DNA of 64,000 nt. Origin: Aradus depressus (lineage: Eukaryota > Arthropoda > Insecta > Hemiptera > Aradidae). The position numbers were made by a program, and so were the translations under genes. The notes under the pieces are model-generated. The model did no database searches. It was not told the DNA's origin and worked only from the letters and a program-made list of their open reading frames with translations. Position 1 is the first letter of the stretch. Every line of letters begins with the position of its first letter. This document shows, piece after piece, positions 52,167 to 63,283 of the stretch. The stretch is taken from assembly GCA_963662175.1 (NCBI GenBank), contig OY759217.1:6264562-6328561 (forward strand). The letters run 5' to 3'.

Positions 52167-52940
52167 TACAGACATACGAACAACGAGCGGAGCAGTGCTC
52201 GGCTCGTGTTCAGTTTTCAACGAACACACTCCAAGCCGAACAGAGACGAGCCGAGCATTTGGATGCTCCACAACCATATTAACGAACATAACCTGCACAA
52301 GTTAACCTGAGTTTCAGTCAACAGTTGTGGGCATCTATTTATACATTACAATCGTTTTACTAATATTATTATTATTACTACAAAATGAATATGAAATAGG
52401 TTTAGTAACAAGCTTACCTCTCCCTGAAGAGATTCCCATTTACTTCTTAATTGCAATACTGACATGGAAAAGTGTTTGGGTAATTCCTCCCAAGCATCCA
52501 ATCTCTTTATTTTATTAAAATGTAATTTGTGTTTTAGATCCCATATGACTGGGTACTGTCTCATAGCCTGAGCAAACTGAATTTGAAGCTGCTGAGACCA
52601 GTCTTCAGAAGCCATAATAAAACATAATTTATTGAATAATATTTAATTATATATTTAATTAAAAAAAAAAAAAGAACGTGCACTTCCAAAAACCTAAATA
52701 TTTGAGAAGGTTATAATATTGATTATAAACAACAACAGTGTTCGGGTCAAGTCGAGACGGTTCGGCTTCGTACCAGTCCACACACACCGCAGCCCGAGCC
52801 GAACATTCCTTTGATGGTTCGTCAAAAAACCGACAACAGGTGGAGCAGACCCCGAGCCTACCTTGTTCGTCTAGCGCCTGCGCACTTCATCCCCAGGCAT
52901 GCGCACTGACTAATGTTCGGCTCGTTGCTCGCGTGTCTAT
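52167..52940. mobile_element. DNA element inserted in LINE ORF1, carrying a MADF-like exon
   Basis: Ends are imperfect inverted repeats: gtacagacatacgaacaacg at the left against the complement of cgttgctcgcgtgtctatac at the right. The target duplication is not clear (at most TA). It interrupts a LINE ORF1 whose frame resumes beyond it. It is ~774 bp and lacks a transposase core. The combination with a MADF-type domain hints at a PIF/Harbinger-like origin. Confidence 0.55.
52346..52615 (-). pseudogene. MADF-like DNA-binding domain fragment
   Basis: An 89-codon minus-strand frame: FAQAMRQYPVIWDLKHKLHF, RLDAWEELPKHFSMSV and LQLRSKWESLQ. The spacing of the aromatic residues (PVIWD, AWEEL, KWESL) matches the MADF/Myb-SANT-like fold used by Adf-1-type proteins and by the accessory ORF of PIF/Harbinger transposons. 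The tail past KWESLQGE is hydrophobic and probably intronic; splice-like 'gtaagc' follows in gene sense. It may be exon 1 of an accessory protein. Confidence 0.6.
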
Positions 52941-53568
52941 ACGCCTCTTTAAGGTTGGATTAAATGAACTAGATTTCGTGAAACGTCTAGGTAAAAAGGT
53001 AAAAAAACGTTTAGTAAAGACGTTTAGTAAAAAGTTAATAATAAGAATCGTCCAGTTCTGATTGGCTTTATCAGCTATCGTATCAAACTTACGTTAATAC
53101 AAAATGCACATAAGTTGAAGGGCAGTAATTTTTTTACTGTGCAAGATTTTTCAAGGGATGTGGTTGCAACCAGAAAGAAGTTGCAACCGCAACTTATTCA
53201 GGCGCGACAAGAAGGTAAATTTGCGATATTAAGATACGATAAGCTTATTGTTAAGGAAATGAATCAGCAGCACGCATCTAACAAAAAACGTATGCTCTCG
53301 ATCTCACCATTGGATCATTGCGGATTAACGAGGAAACAAGGAAATTTTCAACTGAAGAAAAATAAATATGACGAAAACCCAAAAATTAAATCAAATTTGA
53401 AACAATTTTCATTCCGACCTCGTACTTCGTCTGTTGGTTCTAATGGCTTGGAAAAAGCACAAACAAAGGAAAATGAAAAGCCGTCTGACACATAGCAACA
53501 AATCTCATTTTAAGATACTTTGGACATTCTGGCGTTGAATATTGCAGGTCTCAAGGGTAAACAACACA

Positions 53569-53580
53569 ACTTGGAGTTTA
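53569..53580. other. 12-bp target duplication of the second jockey element, left
   Basis: acttggagttta here and at 57807-57818, flanking the minus-strand jockey insertion; the LINE ORF2 frame continues across when the insert is discounted. Confidence 0.9.
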
Positions 53581-53642
53581 AACAACATTTATTTGGACCA
53601 GCAAAATGATGCTTTACACAAATATATAACACAATGAAGAGT

Positions 53643-56335
53643 TTAAAATAGGAAGTCCTGGTACAGTCTTTGTTTGAGTCGCCTCCCAGGAGTAGGCGCT
53701 CCTAGACTGTAGTGTACAGCCCCGGAACAATTCACAAGGCCTTCGTGGTGATTTTTCACTAGCTTCTCAATGTGAGCTGCAAATTGAGGAACTCCCAGTT
53801 CTTCATGGATTTTGTGGTTTCTGACAAACCAGGGTGCGTTTGTTGCTATTCGGAGTACCTTATTTTGAGATGTTTGTAATCGTTTCATGTTAGTGTTGCT
53901 GGTACCGATCCAGACTGGACAAGCGTATGTTAGAAGTGGAAGTAGAAGTGTCTTGTATAGCAGAATTGTAGATGTGTGTTTAAGTGGTGTGTTTCTGTTT
54001 ATGAGAGGGTAGAGTGTGTTGAGTCGTGAATATGCTAGCTGTAGTTTTCTGTTAATGTGTAGTTTCCATGTGAGTCGTGTATCCAAAAGTACTCCAAGAT
54101 AGCGCACACCCTGGTCCTTAGGATTCCAGAGAATTGGGAGGTCTTCAATTCGCAACTGACTTTGTTCTTCTATGAAGAATCTGCGGAGAGCGAAGATTTT
54201 TGCTTCGGTCTTCCCTATGTTAAGTTTGAGTCTCCATTTTGAAAACCACTGAGAAACGTCTGTCAGGGCTTCCTGGAGCTGTTCAATGGCGACGGAGAGG
54301 ACACTATGCTGACAGGCGATCATTGTATCATCAGCATAGGTGGCTAATGTCGCCGTGGGAGTTTCGGGGATGTCTTGGGTGTACAAACTGAAAAGCAGGG
54401 GGCTCAGAATAGCACCCTGAGGGACCCCAGCTGTTATTCTTTTCTGATCGCTCATTGCATTGCCCACTTTGACTTGAAATGTTCTGCCGTGGAGAAAAGA
54501 CGTTATAAGTTTAACGATGTATCTGGGTGCCAGGCTTTTCTTCAGTTTGTATAACAGCCCCTGATGCCAAACGGTGTCAAAGACTGTGGCTACATCCAAG
54601 AATACGGCGGTGGTGTACTTCTTCGCCTCGAAGCCGTGGACAATCGTCTCGGTCACCCGCTGGAGCTGCTGAACCGCAGAGTGTTTGGCTTTGAACCCAA
54701 ACTGGTGGGTCGGTATGGTGCCTCCTAGATATGTAAGAAGTCTTTTATATACTATATTTTCAAAAAGTTTGGATATAGAATTTAAAAGGCTTATTGGCCT
54801 ATAGCTGTCGGGGTCTTGTTTCGGCTTGCCATGCTTATGAAAGACAACGTAGCATTCTTCCACGCGTCAGGAAAGTATCCTCTCCTTAAGCAGCCATTGA
54901 ACAGCCCTGTAATATAAGCGATGCTTCTTGGAGGCAGGTTCTTCAAGATGATGTTAGGGATGAGGTCTTCCCCAAGAGCCTTCTTGTTGGGGAGTCTCTG
55001 AATGTATAGTGTGATTTCGGATGGGTTTGTGTACTGTACATGTGGTTCTGCAGTGTGGAGTGGGGTGGAAAGAAATTCGTGGACTGTGTGGAGTGTTTCG
55101 TGATCTTGTGTGTCATGAGTTCTGAATTTCTGTTCAAGGTGCTGGGCCACTAGCTCACTCTTGTCCTTGTCTGTTGTCACAGTATGCTGTCCGTCTGTCA
55201 GGGGCGGCAGGCCGGGGTCTTGTCTGAGGAGGCGTCGTGTTTCCTATCAAAGGTTGCTGTCTCCAGGCGTAAAGTCGCTGGTGTATTGTCGGTATCTGTT
55301 GATTCTGTCGTTGTCCAATTCCCATCGTATTTGTTTCGTCAGTCGGTTCAGCTCTCGCTTCTCTTGTGGATCACATGTTCGTTGCCAGTGTTTGCGGAGT
55401 GTATTTTTGTCGTGTATCATGTCAAGTATGCTAGGGGTCTTGTTTTGTCTGATGTTGCGTTGGTCCTTGTAGTGATGATATGTTGAGTTGTGTATCGCGG
55501 TATATATAGTTTGTGTGAACATTCGTAATGAGTCGTCTATGTCTTCAGTGTTGTCGTAATGCAATGAAATGTCTATGTTTTTGTCCATCTCCCATCTAAA
55601 TGTGTCCCAGTCTATTTTCCCCTGTATCAGTCTTGGCAGATATTCTGCCTGTTTCGGATTCACTCCGAAGGTACACACGACTGGAAGATGGTCAGAGTCG
55701 AGTTCTGTCTGTGGTTTGTGATAAAGGGGCAGTGTAAAATTTTGTACTAGTCCAATGTCCTAGATGTCTGGGAGGTATCTCTGTTGTGTAGGGTAAAATG
55801 TCGGTTCGTCCGGAGCTGATATCTGAACGCCTAAGTTGTTAATTATGTTTAAGAGTCTTGTCCCGTTGTTGTTTGTCCGTCTACATCCCCAAATTGTGTT
55901 TTTACTATTTAGGTCACCTAGTAGTATAGTCGGCCCCCCAGTGAAAATGTGTTCAAAGTCCGTCTGGTGAATTCTGATGCCTGGTCGGTGGTATGCTGAG
56001 ATTATGTTAAGTGTTCTGTTGTTGTTGAGTGTGAGTGTGGCGCCAATTGCTTCCAACTATTGAAGTGTGGGTAAGAGAAGCTGAGAGTGTACGAGGTTCT
56101 TTTTTATACAAACAGCGACGCCTCCAAATCTGGTTTGTCTGTCCTGTCTGTATATGGTGTACCCTTTCAATTTGAATGTGTCGGTATTATGGAGGTGAGT
56201 TTCTGTGATACAAATGATGTCGATGTTGTAGCGAGTTAGAAAGTCCGAGAGTATCGTTCGTCTGTTTTTTATTCCGTCATCGTTCCAGTTAAGAATGGAT
56301 AAATTATGTAAAATATTTAAGTTAGGATCCACCAT
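53643..56335 (-). pseudogene. Jockey-type LINE ORF2 with three nonsense sites and one frameshift
   Basis: The endonuclease begins LSILNWNDDGIKNRR, with CITETHLHN and LLGDLNSKNTIWGC. RT shows KALGEDLIPN, YRPISLLNSISKLFEN, FGFKAKHSAVQQL, AVFLDVATVFDTV, GVPQGAILSPLLFSLYTQDI and an intact catalytic box TYADDTM, then VRYLGVLLDTRLTW. One frame runs from 56335 to ~54800 except for stops at 56057-56059, 55760-55762 and 55244-55249 (two adjacent stops). A frameshift in the 54791-54863 overlap moves RT to the 53643-54863 frame, which ends normally. ORF2 starts 14 bp inside the end of ORF1. Confidence 0.88.
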
Positions 56336-57704
56336 TGTTAAATGAAAATACTTGGGTGAGGAGGTTAGATAAAAATGACTTTATGATAAGGATGAATGGT
56401 TTGAGAAAGATGAGTATAGTGTTGGTGAGGTCAGTCATGTCGTTAGCTGGTTGGTTGTCTTGGCTGCTGGGTAAGTTAGGTTGAGGTCGAGGTTGGAAGG
56501 GTCGGGGTCTACTTTGGTCGAACCAGCTGTTCGGTCGGTCCGGGGTGTGTCTTGGGGGTTGTCCTTTGGGTGGTGCACTGGGGGTTACTGGGTCTTGATG
56601 TTTAGGTTGTCTCTGTCTGGTAGTTCTGTCTATGTAGGTCTTGTATGATGCACACCCTCTGTAGTTGGCTGGATGGTTGCCTTGGCAGTTGTCGCACTTG
56701 GGAGAGTCTATCTTCTTCTGTCTGGAGGGGCATGCTGTGAAGTGGTGGTCTCCCCCGCACTTCACACACTTGGGGTCCAGTCGGCAAAAGTTTTTGGAAT
56801 GGCCAAAAGACTGGCAATTCGTGCATTGCACGGCTCTGCTGGAACGTCGTCGTGGCTCCACTTTGACGACTGTATAGTAGAGCCGCGTCAATTGGAATAT
56901 AGCCTCTCCAGATGGGTTGTTCTCCAGCTCAACTGCACAAAGGGGTGTGGGGGGTCTGTCATGATTCAGGATGCGAGTCACTTTTAGAACTGGATATGTC
57001 GGGGTCAGTTCGTCTGTTATTTATGTCTCTGTCAGTGAGTAAGGAACTCCCCGTATAATTACGGAGAGTTTCCTGTCCTCGGGGTTGACGAAGGTGTAAT
57101 ACTTCACCTTGTTATCGTCGTAGAATTTTGTCACCCTCCGGTAGTCATCAGTCGTTGTGAGGCTGACTTTTATTTTTTGGTTGCACTGCTTGGTTTCAAA
57201 CGGCGAAGTAATCAATGTTTTTAGCTCGTTAATCACCAATTGATAATTGTCAGACTTACAAAGAAAGATGGGAGGGATCTTGGTCTGTCGGTTAGGGGTG
57301 GTCTGTCCGTCCGGTTTTGTCGGTTGTGATGTCTCCTGTCCGTCCTGGAGAGTGAGTAGTGGCTCGAATCTGTTATGTGTCGGTGTTGGTGTGGGTGTGA
57401 TTTGTAGCGTATATCTGTTCCTCTTTAGTTGAGGCTCCTGGGTGCTGGCTCTGCTATCAGAGACCGCTTGGCTACCATCTACTGACATCGATGTTTCTGA
57501 AAGGAGCTGCCGTTTGACAGGTAAAAATGAAGAAGGCATCTCACCTGTGTCTGCTGCATGTCCACTGTCCATATTTGTGATATCAGTTTGGCTACTAGTT
57601 AGGTTAGAATATGACAAATGAAAGTTATTGCACTTTTCTGGCTTCGAAGCGTTGGGTTTCATCCCCACTCGAAGAGAGGGTGAACCACTTAGTGTTTTTG
57701 TCAC
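56322..57704 (-). pseudogene. Jockey-type LINE ORF1 with a single nonsense codon
   Basis: Read in one frame from 57704 to 56322 apart from one TAA at 57021-57023. The first part is low-complexity with a core TKIPPIFLCKSDNYQLVINE and KLSVIIRGVPYSL. The second has three CCHC-type knuckles (CTNCQSFGHSKNFC, CVKCGGDHHFTAC, CDNCQGNHPANYRGC) and a Pro/Gln-rich tail. This is the normal jockey ORF1 layout, a nucleic-acid chaperone for element RNA. Confidence 0.87.
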
Positions 57705-57806
57705 TTTTTTTTATTATTAAACTTGAAAAAAACTATGAAAAATTCAATATTGTAAGCTAACAAAATTTTACACTTGTTCCACGATTAATAGCCAAAACAG
57801 CTGTTC

Positions 57807-58004
57807 ACTTGGAGTTTATAATGTATGCAAAACAATTTGATGTATTTATTTTAATAGAAACTTTTATTGAGGAATGTGAAACAGGTCTAGTGTCAGCACT
57901 ATTTTACGATTATAACTTAGTGTGCTCACGAGCTATTAGAAATTTAAAAAATGGAAGAACATCTGGAGGTAGTGTACTTGGCATTAGACAGACTAAGAAA
58001 GACT
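57807..58004 (+). pseudogene. Older LINE ORF2, endonuclease fragment between two insertions
   Basis: Continues the LINE interrupted at 53580. It reads LEFIMYAKQFDVFILIETFI and then LVCSRAIRNLKNGRTSGGSV, the Glu of 'IETFI' being the usual catalytic position in LINE endonucleases. It is cut at 58004 by the next transposon. Confidence 0.75.
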
Positions 58005-58320
58005 ATATGGGTAATTCCATGCCAACTCAGCATCGGCGTCCACCCGACCCTCTCAAAATTTGGAAATAAGTTGATCAGAGTCTTCCTTAGTCAAAAACAA
58101 AACAATTTACCAAGTTGCAGATTTTTTTATAAGGAATTTCATTTTTTATTAATGAATATTCAAAATCGATAATTTTCGAGATTTCAAGTCACTCTAAGCT
58201 ATTTTTTTCATATTTTGACGATTTGTGAGTAGGAAAAAATGTCAAAATAAACTTTTCTTATAGGAAATTTCTTGGAGAATCGACTTTTGAGGTAGTTGAA
58301 TCAAACTTTTTTGTCCTATT

Positions 58321-58788
58321 CATCAAAATTTTCGTATTTTCGAAAAAAATCGAAAAAAAATGTTTCGATTACAAATAACTCAAAATGGGTATATCCAAAA
58401 AAATGTTTTTCTAGATCAAATCGAAAGGTTTTGAACTGAACTTTAAGAATATTCTATGCTCATTTGTACTTTGTGCCTCTAATTATGGTTTTTTGGAAAT
58501 TTTCTTCTGAAAGTTAAATTTTCGCTATTTAACGACTTTACAATTAAGTATACTCATCAAAATTTTCGTATTTTCGAAAAAAATCGAAAAAAAATGTTTC
58601 GATTACAAATAACTCAAAATGGGTATATCCAAAAAAATGTTTTTCTAGATCAAATCGAAAGGTTTTGAACTGAACTTTAAGAATATTCTATGCTCATTTG
58701 TACTTTGTGCCTCTAATTATGGTTTTTTGGAAATTTTCTTCTGAAAGTTAAATTTTCGCTATTTAACGACTTTACAATTAAGTATACT
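58321..58788. repeat. 234-bp tandem duplication in the left TIR only
   Basis: 58321-58554 and 58555-58788 are identical by eye (start catcaaaattttcgtatttt). The right TIR carries a single diverged counterpart, so the duplication is one-sided and recent. Confidence 0.88.
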
Positions 58789-59229
58789 CGGTACAAATAG
58801 ATTCTCAATAAAATTATTCAAATAATTTATAACATCATAATGAGATATAAAACATTTCACAAATATAGATTTCAATTTTTAAATTCATATAACAATATCC
58901 TTGTCATTGCAGAATACAAGTTAAATCTTCGGTAAAAGTTATTCAATGACAATTTGACAACTTATTTAAACAAAGTTTAAACAATAGTAATATGTCATTT
59001 GATTTTTTTCTTGGTTATCAAGTCAAATTTGAGCGAATAATTGATATCACTGCTGAAAGCTTTGCATTGAATAATTTGATTAGTTAGAGGATCAAACTGA
59101 TGAAAATCTCTTGTCCCTGGTACAGTTTTAGCCAGTTTAACCTCCTGCTTGTCGTGCATTTTCTACATCTGCTTTTCTGACTATTTCACAAGAAATATTT
59201 TTCACGTGCTCTTCGCAGAATTTCAACAA

Positions 59230-60139
59230 TCTTTCTACACCTATGATTTGGTCTTCGTAGGTCTTGGTATACTTTCATTGGCAGCTTCGCGTTTGATTGT
59301 GGCACGAATTCCATCGCGAAGTTATTTTACCCATGTTATGTAGTGAAGAATGTCCATGAAGCCTCCATGTTGTACCTTTCTTGATGTTGACAAAGATGCA
59401 AAAAAATTTTGCAATTTTTGAATTGTCCTGGGCACCCGTCGCTGATGTAATGAACTTTGCGAACATGCAGTAAAGACTTCTTGATGTACTTGTTTATTAT
59501 CCTATCCTCGAATACGTGGACAATACTGAAAACATGTTTCAAATCATCTGAAATGAAACAAATGCTGATGTGTTTGATTTCGTTTCCCTCTTTGTAATAA
59601 ATTATGCTCGGGTGGATTGTGCACAAACCTTTGGTCCAATAATATCCCTGAGATTGATCTTGAACAATATAGGAATAATTCTCGCTAAAATCCTTCATCA
59701 CTATGCATGCGTGATTTTCCAAAGATTCCTTCAAGTTGCGCAGGTACTCAAATTGTTTCTTGGTATTGTAAGAATGTGGTATGAGCTTCTCTAGTGGATG
59801 TGATAGATGTTCAAGAAAGTCTGGTTTGTTTAGCTCATGTGACCTCAATTCTGCTCTGTCCGTTGAAACCCATTCTTTGAATTGTATCAAGACTTCTTCA
59901 TCTTCTTTTATTACATTTTCGGAGCATACAATCTCGATTTCCATCACTGCAAACAAGTTTTGATATAAGCTGATCTGTTGATATGTTAGAGTGTCTTGCA
60001 TATAACAATAATTCGACGTTCTGATGTATGGTGCAGACACATATCGAGTGAGTCCCAGGTGATGCTGCCAACACGCACCATTTTGGAAGCAGAAGACAAA
60101 ACTTGGAAAATCCAATGCGACTGTCCAGATGAGATTCAA
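59230..60139 (-). pseudogene. Transposase-like ORF of the Sola-like element, frameshifted
   Basis: The frame 59336-60139 encodes 267 codons with CIVMKDFSENYSYIVQDQ, CFISDDLKHVFSIVHVF and VHYISDGCPGQFKNCKIF. Acidic residues in MKDF, ISDD and YISDG are candidates for DDE/D catalytic positions. After WTFFTT the frame stops, but GDGIRATIKREAAN continues in another frame just downstream (~59290-59330), so a frameshift breaks the C-terminal catalytic region. Similar 'DF.ENY ... SDG..Q.KN ... DG...T.KR' proteins occur in insect DNA transposons. The upstream start is uncertain (an overlapping frame reaches 60176). Confidence 0.6.
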
Positions 60140-60795
60140 TGAAAGACGCGTACAATTCGCGCAAATTCAGAAGCAACAGCTGTTTCTGTTTATACTTTTT
60201 CTGAACATAAATTATGAAGATATTAGCTCAGTTTCATTGTTTATAACAATGTATTTGTATCGAATATAATTTTAAACTCGTTAAAATTGCTAAAATTTTA
60301 CTTTCAAAACATAATTACCAAAAAACTATAATTAGAGGCACAAATTACAAATGAGCATAGAATATTCTTAAAGTTCAGTTCACAACCTTTCGATTTGATC
60401 TAGAAAATCATTTTTTTGGATACACCCATTTTGAGTTATTTGTAATCGAAAAAAAAGTGATTTGTTTCAAAAATACAACAATTTTGATGAATAGAACAAA
60501 AAATTTTGATTCAACTACCTCAAAAATCGATTCTCCAGGAAATTTCCTTTATTTTGACATTTTTTCCTGCTCACAAATCGTCAAAATATGAAAAAAAATA
60601 GCTTAGAGTGACTTGAAATCTCAAAAATTATCGATTTTGAATATTCATTAATAAAAAATGAAATTCCTTATAAAAAAATCTGCAACTTGGTAAATTGTTT
60701 TGTTTTTGACTAAGGAAGACTCTGATCAACTTATTTCCAAATTTTGAGATGGTCGGGTGGACGCCGATGCTGAGTTGGCATGGAATTACCCATAT

Positions 60796-61474
60796 GCAAT
60801 TCTGTAATATATCTGATAGAACTGTAATTAAAATAGACTTTACATTTAAAAATCCGATCTATGTGGTGCCGGTCTATATCAACTGTAACTATTGTTTATA
60901 TAACTTTGTTATGGAGAACAGTAACCTCAAATTTATTATAATGGGCGATATGAACTGTAGAACCGGTAATATGCAAAATAATTTCAACTAAGAATAGATA
61001 AAACTGTCAGTCAATAGAATGTCTGCATAGAAACTCTAAAGATATGTGTTTAAATGCTGAGGGTAAAAAATGTTTAGATTTTACGACTTTAATTTAATTC
61101 TTCTGAACGGCCGTACTAAAAGTGATGTTTGCGGTGAATCTACATATTTAAGAAGTAATGCTAGCTCATGTATCGACTATAGTCGTTTTAGTTTGGATGA
61201 AGTTGAACTTATTAAAGATTTTAAAGTAGATATAAAAAATTTCTCTCATATGCCTATAATGACGAGTCTGCTGTATACTGTAGAAGCGGAAAAGTTAGAT
61301 CTCTTACCTCTCTGCCCTAAGTTAAATTGGAAGTCTATAGTGGCCCATGTCAAACAATATCAAGATAAGTTAGATTTTCTTATTGAACATATAATTTTTA
61401 TTAACCTTACGTACTGGATTGTATTTGTAGCCTTATTAAAACTGCTGCAGGATATAACCCTAAACCTAAAATGA
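60796..61474 (+). pseudogene. Older LINE ORF2, end of the endonuclease domain
   Basis: Resumes the LINE after the Sola-like element. It includes FKNPIYVVPVYINC, IIMGDMNCRTG (GDxN motif) and, after a frame change near 60990, NLILLNGRTKSDVCGESTY and SSCIDYSRFS. The SDH box region is changed to FSHMPI. Two or more indels break it. Confidence 0.75.
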
Positions 61475-61782
61475 ATTTAAAGGATAAACAAAGATGGTTC
61501 GATAAGGAATGTTATAACGCTGGTTATTTGGCTTTAAGAATATTAACACATTTAGAAAGTATAACAGACAAGAAGATAAATTATTATACATAAAAAATAA
61601 CTTGGTATTTAAAGAAATGTGTAAAAAGAAAAAAAATAGAACATAAAAATGACATAATAAATAAAATTAACAACTGCAGAGATAGTAAGGAATTTTGGGA
61701 TGTGGTAAATTCGTTCAAAAGTAAAACGTTAGTATTTTGACCAACTATTAAACCTAAGGATTGGATAGATTACTTTAAGAGC

Positions 61783-62541
61783 ATGTTCAACTCTCCAATA
61801 ACAAGTACTAAGGTTCATTATTGTGAACCTCATGTAGAGAATGTTTTCTTAGATAAGCTTTTTGAAATGGAGGAATTACTAACAGTCTTAAATAAAGTAA
61901 AGAATGGCAAAGCTCTTGGTATGGACCGCATCCCTATGGAATTTTATAAATATGCTTCAGAAACCTGTCTAATCCTACTCTTAAATAACTTAAACATTAT
62001 TTTTGAATCTGCACAAATTCCGCAGGCTTTCAGGGACACCATAATTTTTCCATTATATAAAAAAGGTGAAAAATATGTCCCTAATAATCATAGGCCTATA
62101 TCCTTTAATAACTCCATTGCGAAATTCTACACTAGCTTGTTGTTGGAACGATTGGTAGTATGGTCTGAGGGTATCCTAAAGGAGTTCCAGAGTGGCTTCA
62201 GGAAACAATATTCTACTATTGATAATATTTTTAATTTAGTTAATATAGCCAAAATTATACTGTCAAAAGAAAAAAAGTGTACGCTTTTTTTTATTGATTT
62301 TTCGTCAGCATTTGACACTATTGATAGACATGCTTTGCTATATAAATTGACTCAAGTTGGTATCCCCTCAAAAATGTTAAACTCAATAAGGAATCTATTC
62401 AGAGATACTAGAGCCACTATATGGTGTACGGAAGGCTTCACTGATTTTTTCAACATTGGAATGGGCATTAAACAAGGCTGTGTTCTGAGTCCGTTACTTT
62501 TCTCTCTTTTTTTTAATGACATCGAAGAGTATACAGGGTGA
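61783..62541 (+). pseudogene. Older LINE ORF2, reverse transcriptase N-terminal two-thirds
   Basis: An open 252-codon stretch: VLNKVKNGKALGMDRIPMEF, IIFPLYKKGEKYVPNNHRPI, LKEFQSGFRKQYSTIDNIF, LFFIDFSSAFDTIDRHALL (motif A) and GIKQGCVLSPLLFSLFFNDI (motif B). It stops at 62541 before the (Y/F)xDD box, where unrelated sequence begins (acagggtgactagataac). Motif style is CR1/L2-like, but the clade cannot be fixed by eye. The 61475-61782 gap holds decayed linker with stops. Confidence 0.75.
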
Positions 62542-62559
62542 CTAGATAACTATTTTTCA

Positions 62560-62645
62560 AAAAACTCTTCAGAAGTGTCTTTATCCCAACGATGTTTCGG
62601 GACGTTCTTACGTCCCTTCATCAGGTCCCAATGTGCGAGATATAG
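62560..62645 (-). ncRNA. Hammerhead-ribozyme-like core
   Basis: The minus strand reads CTGATGA, then a perfect stem-loop AGGGACG/taagaa/CGTCCC, then GAAAC, then a 3-base loop (ATC) and GTT. This matches the hammerhead order CUGAUGA-stem II-GAAA-stem III-NUH with a two-pair stem III. A pairing stem I is not evident from flanking bases beyond one G-C pair. Hammerheads are known in Penelope-like elements and other retroelements; activity is unproven. Confidence 0.35.
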
Positions 62646-62980
62646 AAAAGAAAAAGTAAACAATGTAACTACAACAATATAAAATAAAAATATATAATAA
62701 TTAATTATAAATGAATAAATAAAACAATAACGTACATTCGACTGACCTTAAAACTCTGCCTTTAAGGTGTGGACGTTAGTACTCTTCAATGGCCTTTAGA
62801 GTACATCAGCTCAAGAATACTTTATTTTTGAACTACACTCTAGCGACGACGGGCATGGAAAACCTCAAAAGAAAATGTCTTAAAATCAAATTTAAAAAAA
62901 AATCGGTAAATGGACGTTTTTTTCCGGTTCGAAGCAGTCAACTAAATTTTTACTTTAACTGTTGGGATGTGTAAAGAGAG

Positions 62981-63252
62981 TTTTGGTATAATAACATAAT
63001 ATGTCTACATATTATGTAGAAGCTATATTAATTTTACTTCAACAGTTGGGGTGTGTACGGATAGTTTTAGTATAATAACATATGTAGCAGCTATATTTAT
63101 ATATATAGTGTGTACGGAGAGTTTTGGTATAATAACTATATTAAACTTCCATTTTCTTCTGGGATTCCATATACATTTACTTTATAAACATTAACGTATT
63201 CTTTTAAATGGTAACCCAGCCGGTCATAACATATTATGTTATTATACCAAAA
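62981..63252. repeat. Inverted-repeat block with internal tandem motif
   Basis: A perfect 23-bp inverted pair: ttttggtataataacataat+atg at 62981-63003 and its complement at 63230-63252. Inside, 'gtgtacgga(g/t)agtttt(g/a)gtataataac' recurs about every 60-85 bp. It may be a small MITE; no target duplication was identified. Confidence 0.55.
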
Positions 63253-63283
63253 CGTTACTCGTACGCCCGTGACGTTATCCGTT

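Larger units (their letters stand above)
51917..53494 (+). pseudogene. LINE ORF1 (coiled-coil type), split by an insertion
   Basis: 51917-52166 encodes a charged coiled coil (ELRKMRTELKSEI, DIDNRLKSVETKV) followed by REVRRRNVVIFGIEEEFENY and WELEKLALRLV, the arrangement of ORF1 proteins in several LINE clades (coiled coil then RRM-like region). After the 52167-52940 insertion it resumes as FKVGLNELDFVKRLGKK. The 53115-53494 part then holds FTVQDFSRDVVATRKKLQPQ, EGKFAILRYDKLIVKE and a basic C-terminus. The join region (about 52990-53115) also has a frame problem. It is followed at ~53530 by the start of ORF2 (LDILALNIAGLKG). Confidence 0.7.
53581..57806 (-). mobile_element. Second jockey-type LINE, 4226 bp, nested in the older LINE
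   Basis: Complete insertion between 12-bp duplications, minus orientation: 5' end at 57806, ORF1, ORF2, and a 3' end at 53581 with a short A-rich tail (complement of aacaacatttatttgg) rather than a long poly(A). Length and two-ORF organisation fit jockey-clade elements. Both ORFs are interrupted only by nonsense codons and one frameshift, so it is a moderately young, inactive copy. Confidence 0.88.
58009..60791. mobile_element. Sola-like DNA transposon, 2783 bp, long TIRs
   Basis: Both ends begin GGGTAATTCCATGCCAACTC, and the inverted repeats extend ~500 bp (to ~58530 and from ~60285) with moderate divergence inside. Flanking ATAT at 58005-58008 and 60792-60795 is a 4-bp target duplication (a TA duplication with ends starting TGGG is also possible). 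The interior holds a broken DDE-like transposase on the minus strand. Four-bp duplications and long TIRs are known for Sola elements; the family name is an inference. It interrupts the endonuclease of the older LINE. Confidence 0.8.

Noticed and set aside
57951..58172. A frame continuing from the LINE endonuclease into the Sola-like TIR
   Set aside because: It crosses the transposon border at 58009 and is an accidental fusion.
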